DNA from: Candidatus Gastranaerophilales bacterium
GTDB taxonomy: Bacteria; Cyanobacteriota; Vampirovibrionia; Gastranaerophilales; Gastranaerophilaceae
DNA length: 64,000 nucleotides
Direction: 5' to 3'
Assembly (NCBI GenBank): GCA_944325625.1
Contig: CALVAP010000015.1
Location: 1 to 64,000, forward strand
Shown piece after piece: positions 52,333 to 60,801 of the stretch. Position 1 is the first letter of the stretch. Every line of letters begins with the position of its first letter. A program made the translations under genes and the position numbers. A model generated the notes under the pieces. It had not been told where the DNA came from and searched no databases. It saw only the letters and a program-made list of their open reading frames with translations.

Positions 52333-53223
52333 TTAAAGAGAAATATTTCTTGTGAGTCCCCCAATAATAGCTCCAATAATAGCACCGTATTTGCCTCCTT
52401 TTTTTGCACCTATAAGGGCTCCTGCACCGGCACCTGTTATGGCTCCGCCCAAGGCTCCTCCTGTACGACTCATGGCTGCATTACCACGGTCACGATCTAA
52501 TCCGGCAATTTCTTCTTTAAGCATATCTGAATCTTTTGTGTCACCAAACAATCCAAAGGTTAGTCCTTTTTTAAGACCTTGAGCAAATGAGCCGGAAAGG
52601 TTTGCATCTACGTCTGCAAGTAGGTCGCTTCCTGTAACTTGAGCGTAAAATTCTCTTGCTTTTGCATTCATTTCTTTGTCACTGAGTGGTTCTTGTGCAT
52701 ATGTTCCGTCAGCTTTCCTTACCATTTTTTGGTACTGTGGTATTTTGCCAAGTTCTGCCTTTAATTCGTTGAACATAGTCATAACTTCATCTTTTCTATT
52801 ATCACGAATTACAAGTTGAAGATTCACCGTAGCAATTCTAGCGGCATCAAGAGGAGATTGCATAGCATTTTGTCTTTGAGCCCTGCCTATCTGGCGGTCT
52901 AGGGCTTGATCTTCTCTTCTTTGAGCAAGACTATAATTGATATCGCTAAACCTTTCTTGTCGTTGAGCGGCAGATTCCAGTCTGCTTTGGTACAGACTTG
53001 CCCTCTTGGCTTCGCGTTCTTCAGGTGTCATATTTGCCCATTCTCTACGTTCAGCTGCGCTCATACCGTAAATTCCATATTCATATGAAGGGTAGTCAGA
53101 GAATAAACTCATATCGGAAAACGTCCCTATGGTTGCGTCATAAAGTGCCCCACCATTGTTACCAAAGTAGTCACTTCCATATCCATACGCATTAAACGGA
53201 CTCAAGGCAAAAGAGTATGTCAT
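52333..53223 (-). CDS. Hypothetical protein with C-terminal glycine zipper
   Basis: 296 residues, not recognised. The N-terminus is Gly/Tyr/Ser-rich, then come helices with many Arg/Gln/Glu (SAAERREWANMTPEEREAKR). The last 40 residues form a Gly-zipper of the kind that inserts into membranes (GGALGGAITGAGAGALIGAK, then GGKYGAIIGAIIGG). ATG 53223 is set by GGAGG five bases upstream; a second ATG at 53235 overlaps that site. No signal peptide. A membrane-active or membrane-tethered protein is plausible; a function cannot be given. Confidence 0.7.
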   Translation of the reverse strand: MTYSFALSPFNAYGYGSDYFGNNGGALYDATIGTFSDMSLFSDYPSYEYGIYGMSAAERREWANMTPEEREAKRASLYQSRLESAAQRQERFSDINYSLAQRREDQALDRQIGRAQRQNAMQSPLDAARIATVNLQLVIRDNRKDEVMTMFNELKAELGKIPQYQKMVRKADGTYAQEPLSDKEMNAKAREFYAQVTGSDLLADVDANLSGSFAQGLKKGLTFGLFGDTKDSDMLKEEIAGLDRDRGNAAMSRTGGALGGAITGAGAGALIGAKKGGKYGAIIGAIIGGLTRNISL

Positions 53224-53343
53224 ACTAACCTCCATAAGCTAATTCTATCTAACCCTATTTTTATCAAAAATTTTCGCGTTCATAAATTGCGTTAGCCAAG
53301 TTGTTTTGTAATAAATCTTTACAAATATGAATATTCCATAATA

Positions 53344-53372
53344 TTTACTATTTTTTATATTTGAATTAAAAT
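53344..53372 (+). promoter_or_regulatory. Sigma-70-type promoter
   Basis: TTTACT, 17-base spacer, TAAAAT (53367-53372), 36 bases before the permease ATG. Confidence 0.5.
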
Positions 53373-53407
53373 TGTCAAAAGGGTATTTTTATTGAGGAGA
53401 CAAGATA

Positions 53408-54739
53408 ATGGAAGCATTACATGCTTTAGTAGCGCAGAACGCGGTTATGATTTCAGGTATAATTCTGCTTATTGCGTATATCTTTATCGCTACTGAAAAA
53501 ATTTCAAAAGTTACAGTTGCTCTTGTGGGAGCATCTATAACAATTTTATTGGGACTTGTTACGGCAAGTCGTGGTCAGGAGTCAATTCCTGTTCATTACT
53601 TTGCTAATTTTATAGATTTTAATGTTATTTTCTTACTTATAAGTATGATGATAATAGTCCATATATCATCACAGAGCGGGATGTTTAACTGGGTGGCTAA
53701 TGAGCTTTTACGGTTTACTAAAGGTCATCCTATTAAAATATTGATAGCGCTTGCAATTTTTACAGCTGTTGCTTCGGCATTTTTGGATAATGTTACTACT
53801 GTTATACTAATTATGCCTGTTACGTTTGTTATTGCAAAGGAACTGGAAATTGACCCTATTCCGTATTTAATGACAGAGATTTTAGCGTCCAATATAGGCG
53901 GAACAGCTACTCTTATTGGTGATCCACCAAATATTATTATCGGAAGTAAGGCTGGGTTATCTTTTATGGATTTTGTAAATGAGCTTACGGGAATTGTTGC
54001 TATAATTCTAGCCGTTACTGTTGCCATTTTGATTTTTGTTTTTAAATCAAAACTTAAGGCAACTCCCGAAAATATGAATAAAGTTGCAAACCTTGATAAT
54101 TCACACACAATAACTGATAAAAATCTTTTATTGCGTTCGGGCTTAACGCTTTTGGTCGTCATAGTAGGATTTATGCTTCATGATGTTACTCATATTGAAA
54201 CTTATCTTATGGCTATGATGGGGGCGAGTTTTTTACTTATATTTGAAAAACCCAAAGGAATACTTGAGTCTGTAGAATGGAATACAATTTTCTTTTTTGT
54301 AGGTTTGTTTATCATTATTGGCGGTTTAGAGGCTTCTGGTGGTATCAAGCTTATGGCCCAATGGTTATTGGATGTTACCAATGGTAGTGAAAAAGCTACT
54401 GCAATGATTATTTTGTGGGGGTCGGGTATTCTATCGGGTATTATAGACAACATCCCTTACACGGCGACTATGACACCTATGATTTATCAAATTCAGGTTA
54501 CTCAAGGTGTAGCTTATGCACATCCTTTATGGTGGTGTTTGGCGCTTGGTGCTTGTCTTGGAGGTAATGCTACAATTATTGGAGCTGCGGCTAATGTTAT
54601 TGTGTCCGAAACGGCAGCGTCTAAAGGGCATAAAATTACATTTATGCGTTATTTGAAGTACGGTTTGAGTATTATGTTTATTTCCTTGGTTTTGTCCTCA
54701 ATATACATATATTTTAGATTTTTATCAAATGTGGCGTAA
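53408..54739 (+). CDS. ArsB/NhaD/CitM-superfamily ion transporter
   Basis: Eleven or so hydrophobic segments in 443 residues. SAFLDNVTTVILIMPVTFVIAKEL and GGTATLIGDPPNIIIGSKAGLSF (the G-D-P-P-N motif) in the first half, and ILSGIIDNIPYTATMTPMI with ACLGGNATIIGAAANVIV in the second, are the inverted-repeat signatures of the IT superfamily. Members move arsenite, citrate, Na+/H+ or other anions; the substrate cannot be told here. RBS GAGGAGA. It ends in a strong terminator. Confidence 0.9.
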   Translation: MEALHALVAQNAVMISGIILLIAYIFIATEKISKVTVALVGASITILLGLVTASRGQESIPVHYFANFIDFNVIFLLISMMIIVHISSQSGMFNWVANELLRFTKGHPIKILIALAIFTAVASAFLDNVTTVILIMPVTFVIAKELEIDPIPYLMTEILASNIGGTATLIGDPPNIIIGSKAGLSFMDFVNELTGIVAIILAVTVAILIFVFKSKLKATPENMNKVANLDNSHTITDKNLLLRSGLTLLVVIVGFMLHDVTHIETYLMAMMGASFLLIFEKPKGILESVEWNTIFFFVGLFIIIGGLEASGGIKLMAQWLLDVTNGSEKATAMIILWGSGILSGIIDNIPYTATMTPMIYQIQVTQGVAYAHPLWWCLALGACLGGNATIIGAAANVIVSETAASKGHKITFMRYLKYGLSIMFISLVLSSIYIYFRFLSNVA

Positions 54740-54761
54740 TTATATGAGTTGCAAAATAGAG

Positions 54762-54789
54762 GCGGAGGGTGTTTTCCCTCCGCTTTTTT
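54762..54789 (+). terminator. Rho-independent terminator
   Basis: GCGGAGGG-TGTTTT-CCCTCCGC and six Ts, 23 bases after the permease stop. Confidence 0.93.
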
Positions 54790-54799
54790 GTTAAAATAT

Positions 54800-54808
54800 T
54801 GCTATAAT
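54800..54808 (+). promoter_or_regulatory. Extended -10 promoter
   Basis: TGCTATAAT, 54 bases before the ATG at 54863. Just 10 bases after the preceding terminator. Confidence 0.55.
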
Positions 54809-54862
54809 CTGATGTTATTGTATAATTATAAAAGTAGTTGTACACAGGAAATAGAAATATAA

Positions 54863-56215
54863 ATGGATATAGACAGTAGAATAATTTTTAATCTCTTTGT
54901 AGTTGTAATTTTATTATTGGCTAATGCCTTTTTTGTTGCTTCAGAATTTGCTTTGGTTAGTGTAAGACAAACCAGAATGATGCAACTGTCTAAAGAGGGC
55001 AATACGACGGCGACAATAGCAATACATGCGCTTGAGCATTTGGACAGGTATATTGCTGCGGTACAACTGGGTATAACTATTTCCAGTATTGGAATTGGTT
55101 GGGTTGGAGAAGGTGCTATTGCTAAACTTATTGAGCCTTTGTTTGGTTTTCTGCCATTTCTTGGTAAAAATATTGCAGTTCACTCGGTTTCTGTTACGAT
55201 TGCATTTTCACTGATAACATTACTTCATGTCGTTATTGGTGAGCTTATGCCAAAATCTATAGCTCTGCAGTATCCCGAAAGAACTGCTCTTTTTGTTACA
55301 CGCCCGATGGCTTTTATCACTAAGATTTTTACTCCGTTTATTTTTATATTGAACGGATTTGGTAATGTTTTGTTGAGATTATTGCACATCCCACCTGCTT
55401 CTTCTGTTCATTTATCACATTCAGCAGAGGAGTTGGAGTTGATTATTGATGCAAGTTGTAATGAGGGAATGCTTAATGAAACAGAAAAAGATATGTTGCA
55501 AAATGTTTTAAAGTTTTCGGATTTAGTAGCAAAGCAGATTATGGTGCCAAGACCTGATATGGTAGCTATTGAATCTGTTATGTCGCTTGAAGAAATTGAA
55601 AAAATAGTTTCTGAAAACCAATATACGAGATATCCTGTTTATGAAGAGGATTTGGACCATGTTACGGGTATTTTGCATGTAAAGGATTTGTATGCCTTTA
55701 GACGAGAAGATAACAAAGAGTTTAATATTCATGAGCTTTTACGTGAACCGCTTTTGGTTCCTGAAACTGTTAAGATGGATCAATTGGTTAGGGATTTTAA
55801 AACCACCAAAAACCAGCTTGCTATTGTTGTAGATGAGTTTGGCGGAACATCTGGTTTGATTACCCTTGAGGATGTTCTTGAGGAGATTTTTGGCGAAGTT
55901 CAAGATGAATTCGATGAAGAAGAAGCTGATATTAAGCAAGTCAGCGAAGATGAATATATTGCCAATGCTATGCTTCGACTGGATGAGTTAGAGGAATTTT
56001 TTGAACTCAACCATATTGATGAAGACGATGTTGATACTATAGCAGGTATTGTTGTTAAAGAATTGGGTAGAATTGCTGAGCTTAATGATACCGTTGTTTA
56101 TGAAGGGTTGGAGTTCACGGTTATAGAAATTGACGGTGCTCGCATTACTAAGTTGAAAATAAAAAAATTACCTCAGGCGATAGAGCCGCAAGAAGAGAAT
56201 GTCAATAAAGCTTAG
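54863..56215 (+). CDS. CNNM/HlyC-CorC family membrane protein
   Basis: An N-terminal DUF21 membrane domain with four hydrophobic segments (from ANAFFVASEFALVSVRQTRM; GITISSIGIGWVGEGAIA and IGELMPKSIAL are signature stretches), two CBS domains (QIMVPRPDMVAIE, HVTGILHVKDLYAF, FKTTKNQLAIVVDEFGGTSGLITLEDVLEEIFGE region) and a C-terminal CorC_HlyC domain (LDELEEFF, DTIAGIV). Probably Mg2+ or Co2+ homeostasis. 450 residues, full length. Confidence 0.93.
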   Translation: MDIDSRIIFNLFVVVILLLANAFFVASEFALVSVRQTRMMQLSKEGNTTATIAIHALEHLDRYIAAVQLGITISSIGIGWVGEGAIAKLIEPLFGFLPFLGKNIAVHSVSVTIAFSLITLLHVVIGELMPKSIALQYPERTALFVTRPMAFITKIFTPFIFILNGFGNVLLRLLHIPPASSVHLSHSAEELELIIDASCNEGMLNETEKDMLQNVLKFSDLVAKQIMVPRPDMVAIESVMSLEEIEKIVSENQYTRYPVYEEDLDHVTGILHVKDLYAFRREDNKEFNIHELLREPLLVPETVKMDQLVRDFKTTKNQLAIVVDEFGGTSGLITLEDVLEEIFGEVQDEFDEEEADIKQVSEDEYIANAMLRLDELEEFFELNHIDEDDVDTIAGIVVKELGRIAELNDTVVYEGLEFTVIEIDGARITKLKIKKLPQAIEPQEENVNKA

Positions 56216-56275
56216 CTTTCAATTTTTTTATTTTCGTGATAACCTGTTTTTACAAATAGACTTAAGGAGACTTTT

Positions 56276-56500
56276 ATGCAAACTTTTATATGGATTATTC
56301 AAATTATAGCAGCGGTGCTATTGATTGCGCTTGTGCTTATGCATTCACCTAAGGGGGATGGGATAGCTTCCTTTGGCGGAACTTCTCAGTTGTTTTCTTC
56401 TCAAAAAAATGCGGAAAAGGGATTGAATAAGCTTACAATGTATGTTTCTATAGTATTCATTGTATGTTCTTTTATACTTGCTTATTGTGTCGTTAAGTAG
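56276..56500 (+). CDS. secG: Preprotein translocase subunit SecG
   Basis: 74 residues, two transmembrane helices (4-22 and 51-71) joined by a loop with the family motif PKGDGIASFGGTSQLFSSQ. It supports SecYEG-dependent export. RBS TTAAGGAGA. Confidence 0.95.
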   Translation: MQTFIWIIQIIAAVLLIALVLMHSPKGDGIASFGGTSQLFSSQKNAEKGLNKLTMYVSIVFIVCSFILAYCVVK

Positions 56501-56521
56501 GCAGGCTTAAGAATATTTTTA

Positions 56522-56562
56522 AAGGCGCACAATCTATATATTAGATTGTGCGCCTTGTTTTT
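56522..56562. terminator. Bidirectional Rho-independent terminator
   Basis: AAGGCGCACAATCT and AGATTGTGCGCCTT form a 14-base stem with a seven-base loop between convergent secG and nadE. T run better on the plus side (GTTTTTA). Confidence 0.88.
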
Positions 56563-56571
56563 ATGTTACTT

Positions 56572-58083
56572 CTATCCTTTAAACATTGTTGTTAGGGGAA
56601 TGTTCCTGTCCAGTAAAGACTTTTTACTAATTTTTAGTGAATATGTAAACTGATTACGCTTAAATTCCATTATATTGAGTTTTCTTATTATGTCTTTTAC
56701 GAGGTTTTTGTCAAACTTTTCAGATATTTTTTCAATAGACTCTCCACATTCAATATACCGGAAAAGTATTTCATCTAATATTTCGTAATCCGGTAGGGTG
56801 TCTTGGTCTTTTTGGTTGGGTCTTAGTTCAGCCGAAGGTGCTTTTGTTATGATGTTTGTTGGAATAACTTCTTTGTCTTTGTTAATCCAACGGGAAATAG
56901 CATAGACTTCTTGCTTGTAAAGGTCTGCAATAAGATTTATTCCCCCGCAAGTGTCGCCATAGAGTGTGCAGTAGCCCATAGCGGCTTCGGATTTGTTGCC
57001 GGTTGAAACAAGTATTCTGTTTTCTCGATTTGAATAGGACATTAATATATTAGCTCGAAGCCTTGCTTGAAGGTTTTCTTCCGCTAAATCACAATATGAC
57101 TTGCCTTGAATTTCATTGATAAATGTGTCAAAGAGTGGTTTTATTGGGATTGTTTTGCATTCCATATTCAGATTTTTTGCTAGTTCGTAGGAATCTTTCC
57201 AGCTGCCTTCGGTTGAATATTTACTTGGCATTGTTATACCCAGTACATTTTGTGGACCTATTGCGTTACACATTATGACCGCCGTTAATGCAGAGTCTAT
57301 TCCTCCTGATAACCCTATTACTGCTTTTTCAAATTTGTTTATTCTACAAAACTCTTTAAAAGCAAAGCTTAGCGAGTTAAAAATTTCTTCCTCAATACTT
57401 ATTTGTAGTTTTATAAGTATTTCTGAGGCACTTGTATCAATTATTACGAGTTCTTGAGTTAGCCTCTTAGCATAGGCTAGTATTTTACCGTTTTCATTTG
57501 CTGCAAATGACCCTCCATCGAATATACTGTGTTGAGCAAGTCCGAGGTGGTTTAAGAATATTGTTTTTTTACCGTTTATTGGCTTAGTTTCTCGATTTTT
57601 GATAAATGGCGTTGAAGATAATTTTATAACCCAGTCTGCTTTTTCCTCTTTGTACTCATCATCACCTAACAAGGTCAAAAATTTAATTCCATCTTGTTCA
57701 AATATTTGCTTGGTGGATTGAGGTTTAAAGTATCTTTGTTTTTCGTAGGAAAGATTTTCTTCGGATGAAATTGTTGTTATTTTTCGGTTTTCAATAAGTA
57801 GAGCAGAGTTATAGAAATCTTTATCAAGTTTTTGAACTGTTCCAATCAAAATGGTAATTTGTTCGGAATAGGGAATTATTTCATCAAGAATTTTTGAGGA
57901 CTGTTCATAATATTCCTGAGAATATAAAAGGTCGTTTGCTCCATAAACGGTAATTGTTTGCTCGGGAAAGATTACTAGGTGAGCATGAGCATTTATAGCC
58001 AGTTTTATTTGATTTATTACATTTGTTTTATTGTTATCAAAGTCTCCAATTGTTAGATGTGTTTGTGCCAGTGCTATTTTCAT
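56572..58083 (-). CDS. nadE: NAD+ synthase with degenerate glutaminase domain
   Basis: The synthetase half is intact: VIGLSGGIDSALTAVI is the PP-loop, with STGNKSEAAMGYCTLYGD and KAPSAELRPNQKDQD. The N-terminal nitrilase-like half keeps the Glu (VIFPEQ), but the catalytic Cys is replaced (LLGDDE where LICED is expected) and no Cys occurs in the first 240 residues; the Lys element before the R-Y-F motif is lost too. The enzyme therefore probably uses free ammonia or an ammonia-donating partner. 503 residues. Last gene of the mur cluster, four bases after ftsQ. Confidence 0.93.
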   Translation of the reverse strand: MKIALAQTHLTIGDFDNNKTNVINQIKLAINAHAHLVIFPEQTITVYGANDLLYSQEYYEQSSKILDEIIPYSEQITILIGTVQKLDKDFYNSALLIENRKITTISSEENLSYEKQRYFKPQSTKQIFEQDGIKFLTLLGDDEYKEEKADWVIKLSSTPFIKNRETKPINGKKTIFLNHLGLAQHSIFDGGSFAANENGKILAYAKRLTQELVIIDTSASEILIKLQISIEEEIFNSLSFAFKEFCRINKFEKAVIGLSGGIDSALTAVIMCNAIGPQNVLGITMPSKYSTEGSWKDSYELAKNLNMECKTIPIKPLFDTFINEIQGKSYCDLAEENLQARLRANILMSYSNRENRILVSTGNKSEAAMGYCTLYGDTCGGINLIADLYKQEVYAISRWINKDKEVIPTNIITKAPSAELRPNQKDQDTLPDYEILDEILFRYIECGESIEKISEKFDKNLVKDIIRKLNIMEFKRNQFTYSLKISKKSLLDRNIPLTTMFKG

Positions 58084-58086
58084 ATT

Positions 58087-58959
58087 CTACTCCAGTTTGA
58101 TATAGTATGTTTCTTCCCATCTTAAGTCAATATATTTAACGGGTTTATCCATTTTTTTAACCTGTTCTAGTATCGGAGCTATTTCGCTGACGCGTTTTGG
58201 TGTTGTGCTGTTAAGTTCTCCGATACGTAATGTTGTTGTTTGAAGTTTTACATATATGTCTTTGGGGTCACGAAAATCCAGGTATGCGATTTTTTCTCCC
58301 GAATTTGCTTCTATCATTCTTGCAAGTTTTTCTATTCTGGAAACTTTTTTTTCATCCCAATTTCTATAATCGTCACCTCTGGTTCCATATGTCAAAACAA
58401 GATATGTCTTGTAGGAAGGATTAAGCGGCATATAATCTCGTCCTATAAGAACTCCACCTTGTGCAAAAAATGCGATTGGGGCAACATCTTCGCTAGGTGA
58501 AATTGTCAACACCGGAAGTCTTTCATCAACCATTACTACAAATCTTGCCGGCCACCAAAAACGTCGAATGTAGACATTTTTTATTGGGCGTAGCCTTTCT
58601 ACATTTTTTGCCAATTCTCTTGTATCCATCAGGAAGATTGGAACATGCTCAACTCCTGTTCTTCTCAGTTCATTGAGAATTTTGTAACTGGGAGTAATTT
58701 TATTCCCCATTATTTTGAGTGATTTATTTTCTATTGAATTAAATGCAGTAGCGCTGACGTACCACATCTTACAGTGATATAGCCTGTATCCTCCGTATAT
58801 CAGGATTGCAATTAAAACTATTCGTAAAAACATTCTGAGTCTGTTCAGCTTAATCTTGCTTCTACGAACATTTCGCTGAAGTTGATGGGCTTTAACCCTG
58901 CGCTGTATAGCTGCGTCGGGGTTGCGTGAGTATTCTTCTGTGTATTCTTCTTCACTCAT
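58087..58959 (-). CDS. ftsQ: Cell division protein FtsQ
   Basis: A short cytoplasmic N-terminus with many Arg/Lys, one membrane segment (about 44-62), then a POTRA domain (SIENKSLKIMGNKITPSYKILNEL) and the FtsQ/DivIB beta domain (VYIRRFWWPARFVVMVDERLPVL, and AFFAQGGVLIG). It links inner- and outer-membrane division steps through FtsL/FtsB. 290 residues. Position after ddl is the classic order. The start overlaps the ddl stop region with no gap. Confidence 0.9.
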   Translation of the reverse strand: MSEEEYTEEYSRNPDAAIQRRVKAHQLQRNVRRSKIKLNRLRMFLRIVLIAILIYGGYRLYHCKMWYVSATAFNSIENKSLKIMGNKITPSYKILNELRRTGVEHVPIFLMDTRELAKNVERLRPIKNVYIRRFWWPARFVVMVDERLPVLTISPSEDVAPIAFFAQGGVLIGRDYMPLNPSYKTYLVLTYGTRGDDYRNWDEKKVSRIEKLARMIEANSGEKIAYLDFRDPKDIYVKLQTTTLRIGELNSTTPKRVSEIAPILEQVKKMDKPVKYIDLRWEETYYIKLE

Positions 58960-59910
58960 CTATTTTTGTAATCCTGATGAATTAAGTATTAGCTGCACGA
59001 GTTGATCGTATGAAATTCCTATACATTTTGATTGCGCTGGTAGATCGCTCAGGTCGGTCATTCCAGGGCTGGTGTTTATTTCAAGAACGTATGGTATATC
59101 ATTTACTACATAAAAATCTACTCGTGATAATGAAGTACAACCGCATGCTTTGTGTGCTTTGATTGCTATATCTTTTATTTGCGCTGTTAGCGTTTCCGAA
59201 AATTCAGCAGGTAAAATAAATTCAGTCATACCTGCTGTATATTTTGCCTCATAGTCATACCATTCTGTTTTGGTACGAAATTCAAGAATTGCGGTAGCAA
59301 AAACTTCACCTCTGTCTTCAAGTACCCCAACTGTTGCACTTCTTCCGGTCAAAAACTCTTCAATCAATATGTCTTGATTTAGTTTTGAGGCTTCTTCATA
59401 TTTCGAGATAAGTTCTTCTTTATTGGAAACTTTATACATTCCGATGCTTGAACCTTCACAAACAGGTTTTATCATTAGAGGAAATTTTAGTGATTTTGTT
59501 TTTTCAAGAAGCTCATCACCCTTTTTTACGAATACGGAGTTTATTAATGGGATCCCTGCTGATTTAAGCATTTCTTTTGTGTAGTATTTGTTCATGCAAA
59601 GTGCAGAGGACATAACCCCACAACCAGTATATTTTATGCCAAGTATCTCAAGCAGACCTTGAATACAACCATCTTCGCCATATTTTCCGTGTAAGGCGTT
59701 GTATGCTATTTCTATTTTGTTATCCAAAAGATTTTGGGCTATATTTTTGTCTACATCAATCATTATAGCATTTTTGTAACCAAGTCGATGAAGCGCTGCA
59801 AGGCAATTTTTTCCTGAACGAAGTGAAACCTCTCTTTCGTTCGACATACCACCTGCAAGTACTGCTATATTTGTATTTTTATCTATTAATTGTTCAAAAA
59901 CTCTTTCCAT
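58960..59910 (-). CDS. ddl: D-alanine--D-alanine ligase
   Basis: Makes the D-Ala-D-Ala dipeptide for peptidoglycan. ATP-grasp family: VLAGGMSNEREVSLRSG, YNALHGKYGEDGCIQG, MIKPVCEGSSIGMYKV, RVDFYVVNDIPYVLEINTSPGMTDLS with the metal-binding Glu/Asn pair. 316 residues. Its 5' end overlaps murB by 25 bases. Confidence 0.96.
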   Translation of the reverse strand: MERVFEQLIDKNTNIAVLAGGMSNEREVSLRSGKNCLAALHRLGYKNAIMIDVDKNIAQNLLDNKIEIAYNALHGKYGEDGCIQGLLEILGIKYTGCGVMSSALCMNKYYTKEMLKSAGIPLINSVFVKKGDELLEKTKSLKFPLMIKPVCEGSSIGMYKVSNKEELISKYEEASKLNQDILIEEFLTGRSATVGVLEDRGEVFATAILEFRTKTEWYDYEAKYTAGMTEFILPAEFSETLTAQIKDIAIKAHKACGCTSLSRVDFYVVNDIPYVLEINTSPGMTDLSDLPAQSKCIGISYDQLVQLILNSSGLQK

Positions 59911-60785
59911 ATCTCTTTTTCAACCTCGTTCATTTCGCCTATAAACTTTATCTCCGGTATAAGTTTTATGCCGAATTTTTCTTTAACTTTATTATACATT
60001 TTTTTCATTAATAGGGAAACATCTTCACTTCTAGCTCCACCATTATTTATTATGAAATTTGCGTGGTTTTCAAATACTTGTACATTCCCGACACAAAGCT
60101 CTTTTGCTCCTGCAAGTTCTAATAATCTGCCTGCCGAGTTGTCTTTTGGGTTTTTAAAAACACTTCCGCAATTTGGTTTGCTAAGATTTGGCTGTTTATT
60201 TTTTCTAAATTCTTGATTGGCTTCCATTTTTGACAAAATTTCATTTTTGTCTTTGGGTGTTAGGTTGAACTCAACCTCCAGAACAATCAAGGGTTCTTGT
60301 TGAATTGTGGAGGTTCTATAACCAAAGCCCATATCATTCGGGTAGAGGGTTTTTATTTGCATTGAATTTAAGTCAAATACTTTTGCATAGGAAAATATGT
60401 CTGAAATACATTGTCCATGCGCCCCTGCATTCATACAGACAATGCCTCCTATGCTTCCCGGAAATCCGCACATGAATTCCATTCCGCTTAAGCCTGCTTG
60501 TGCGGCGGATTTTGCCACCAATGGCCCCATTGCTCCAGCCTGCGCTTTGATTGTTTTACCGCTTATTTCAAACTTATTTAGCTTTTTACTTATAATTACG
60601 TTGCCGTTAATGCCTTCTGAACTTATTAGTACGTTCGACATTCCACCAAGAATTATGGGGGCATCAATTGATTGGAGTAAGTTGGAAAACTCCTCAACTG
60701 TTTCAGGAAAATATACTTTTCTTGCATTACCTCCAATTTTAAAGCTTGTATAGTTCTTTAGTTCAAAATTTTCATATTCTTGCAT
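59886..60785 (-). CDS. murB: UDP-N-acetylenolpyruvoylglucosamine reductase
   Basis: A FAD-dependent enzyme that reduces the enolpyruvyl group to UDP-MurNAc. KNYTSFKIGGNARKVYFP opens the FAD domain; GGMSNVLISSEG, GFPGSIGGIVCMNAGAHG, PNCGSVFKNP (catalytic Ser region) and HANFIINNGGARSEDV follow. 299 residues, MurB type II-like (no Y-loop extension). Between murC and ddl. Confidence 0.96.
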   Translation of the reverse strand: MQEYENFELKNYTSFKIGGNARKVYFPETVEEFSNLLQSIDAPIILGGMSNVLISSEGINGNVIISKKLNKFEISGKTIKAQAGAMGPLVAKSAAQAGLSGMEFMCGFPGSIGGIVCMNAGAHGQCISDIFSYAKVFDLNSMQIKTLYPNDMGFGYRTSTIQQEPLIVLEVEFNLTPKDKNEILSKMEANQEFRKNKQPNLSKPNCGSVFKNPKDNSAGRLLELAGAKELCVGNVQVFENHANFIINNGGARSEDVSLLMKKMYNKVKEKFGIKLIPEIKFIGEMNEVEKEIWKEFLNN

Positions 60786-60801
60786 GTTTTTGAGATAGCT
60801 C

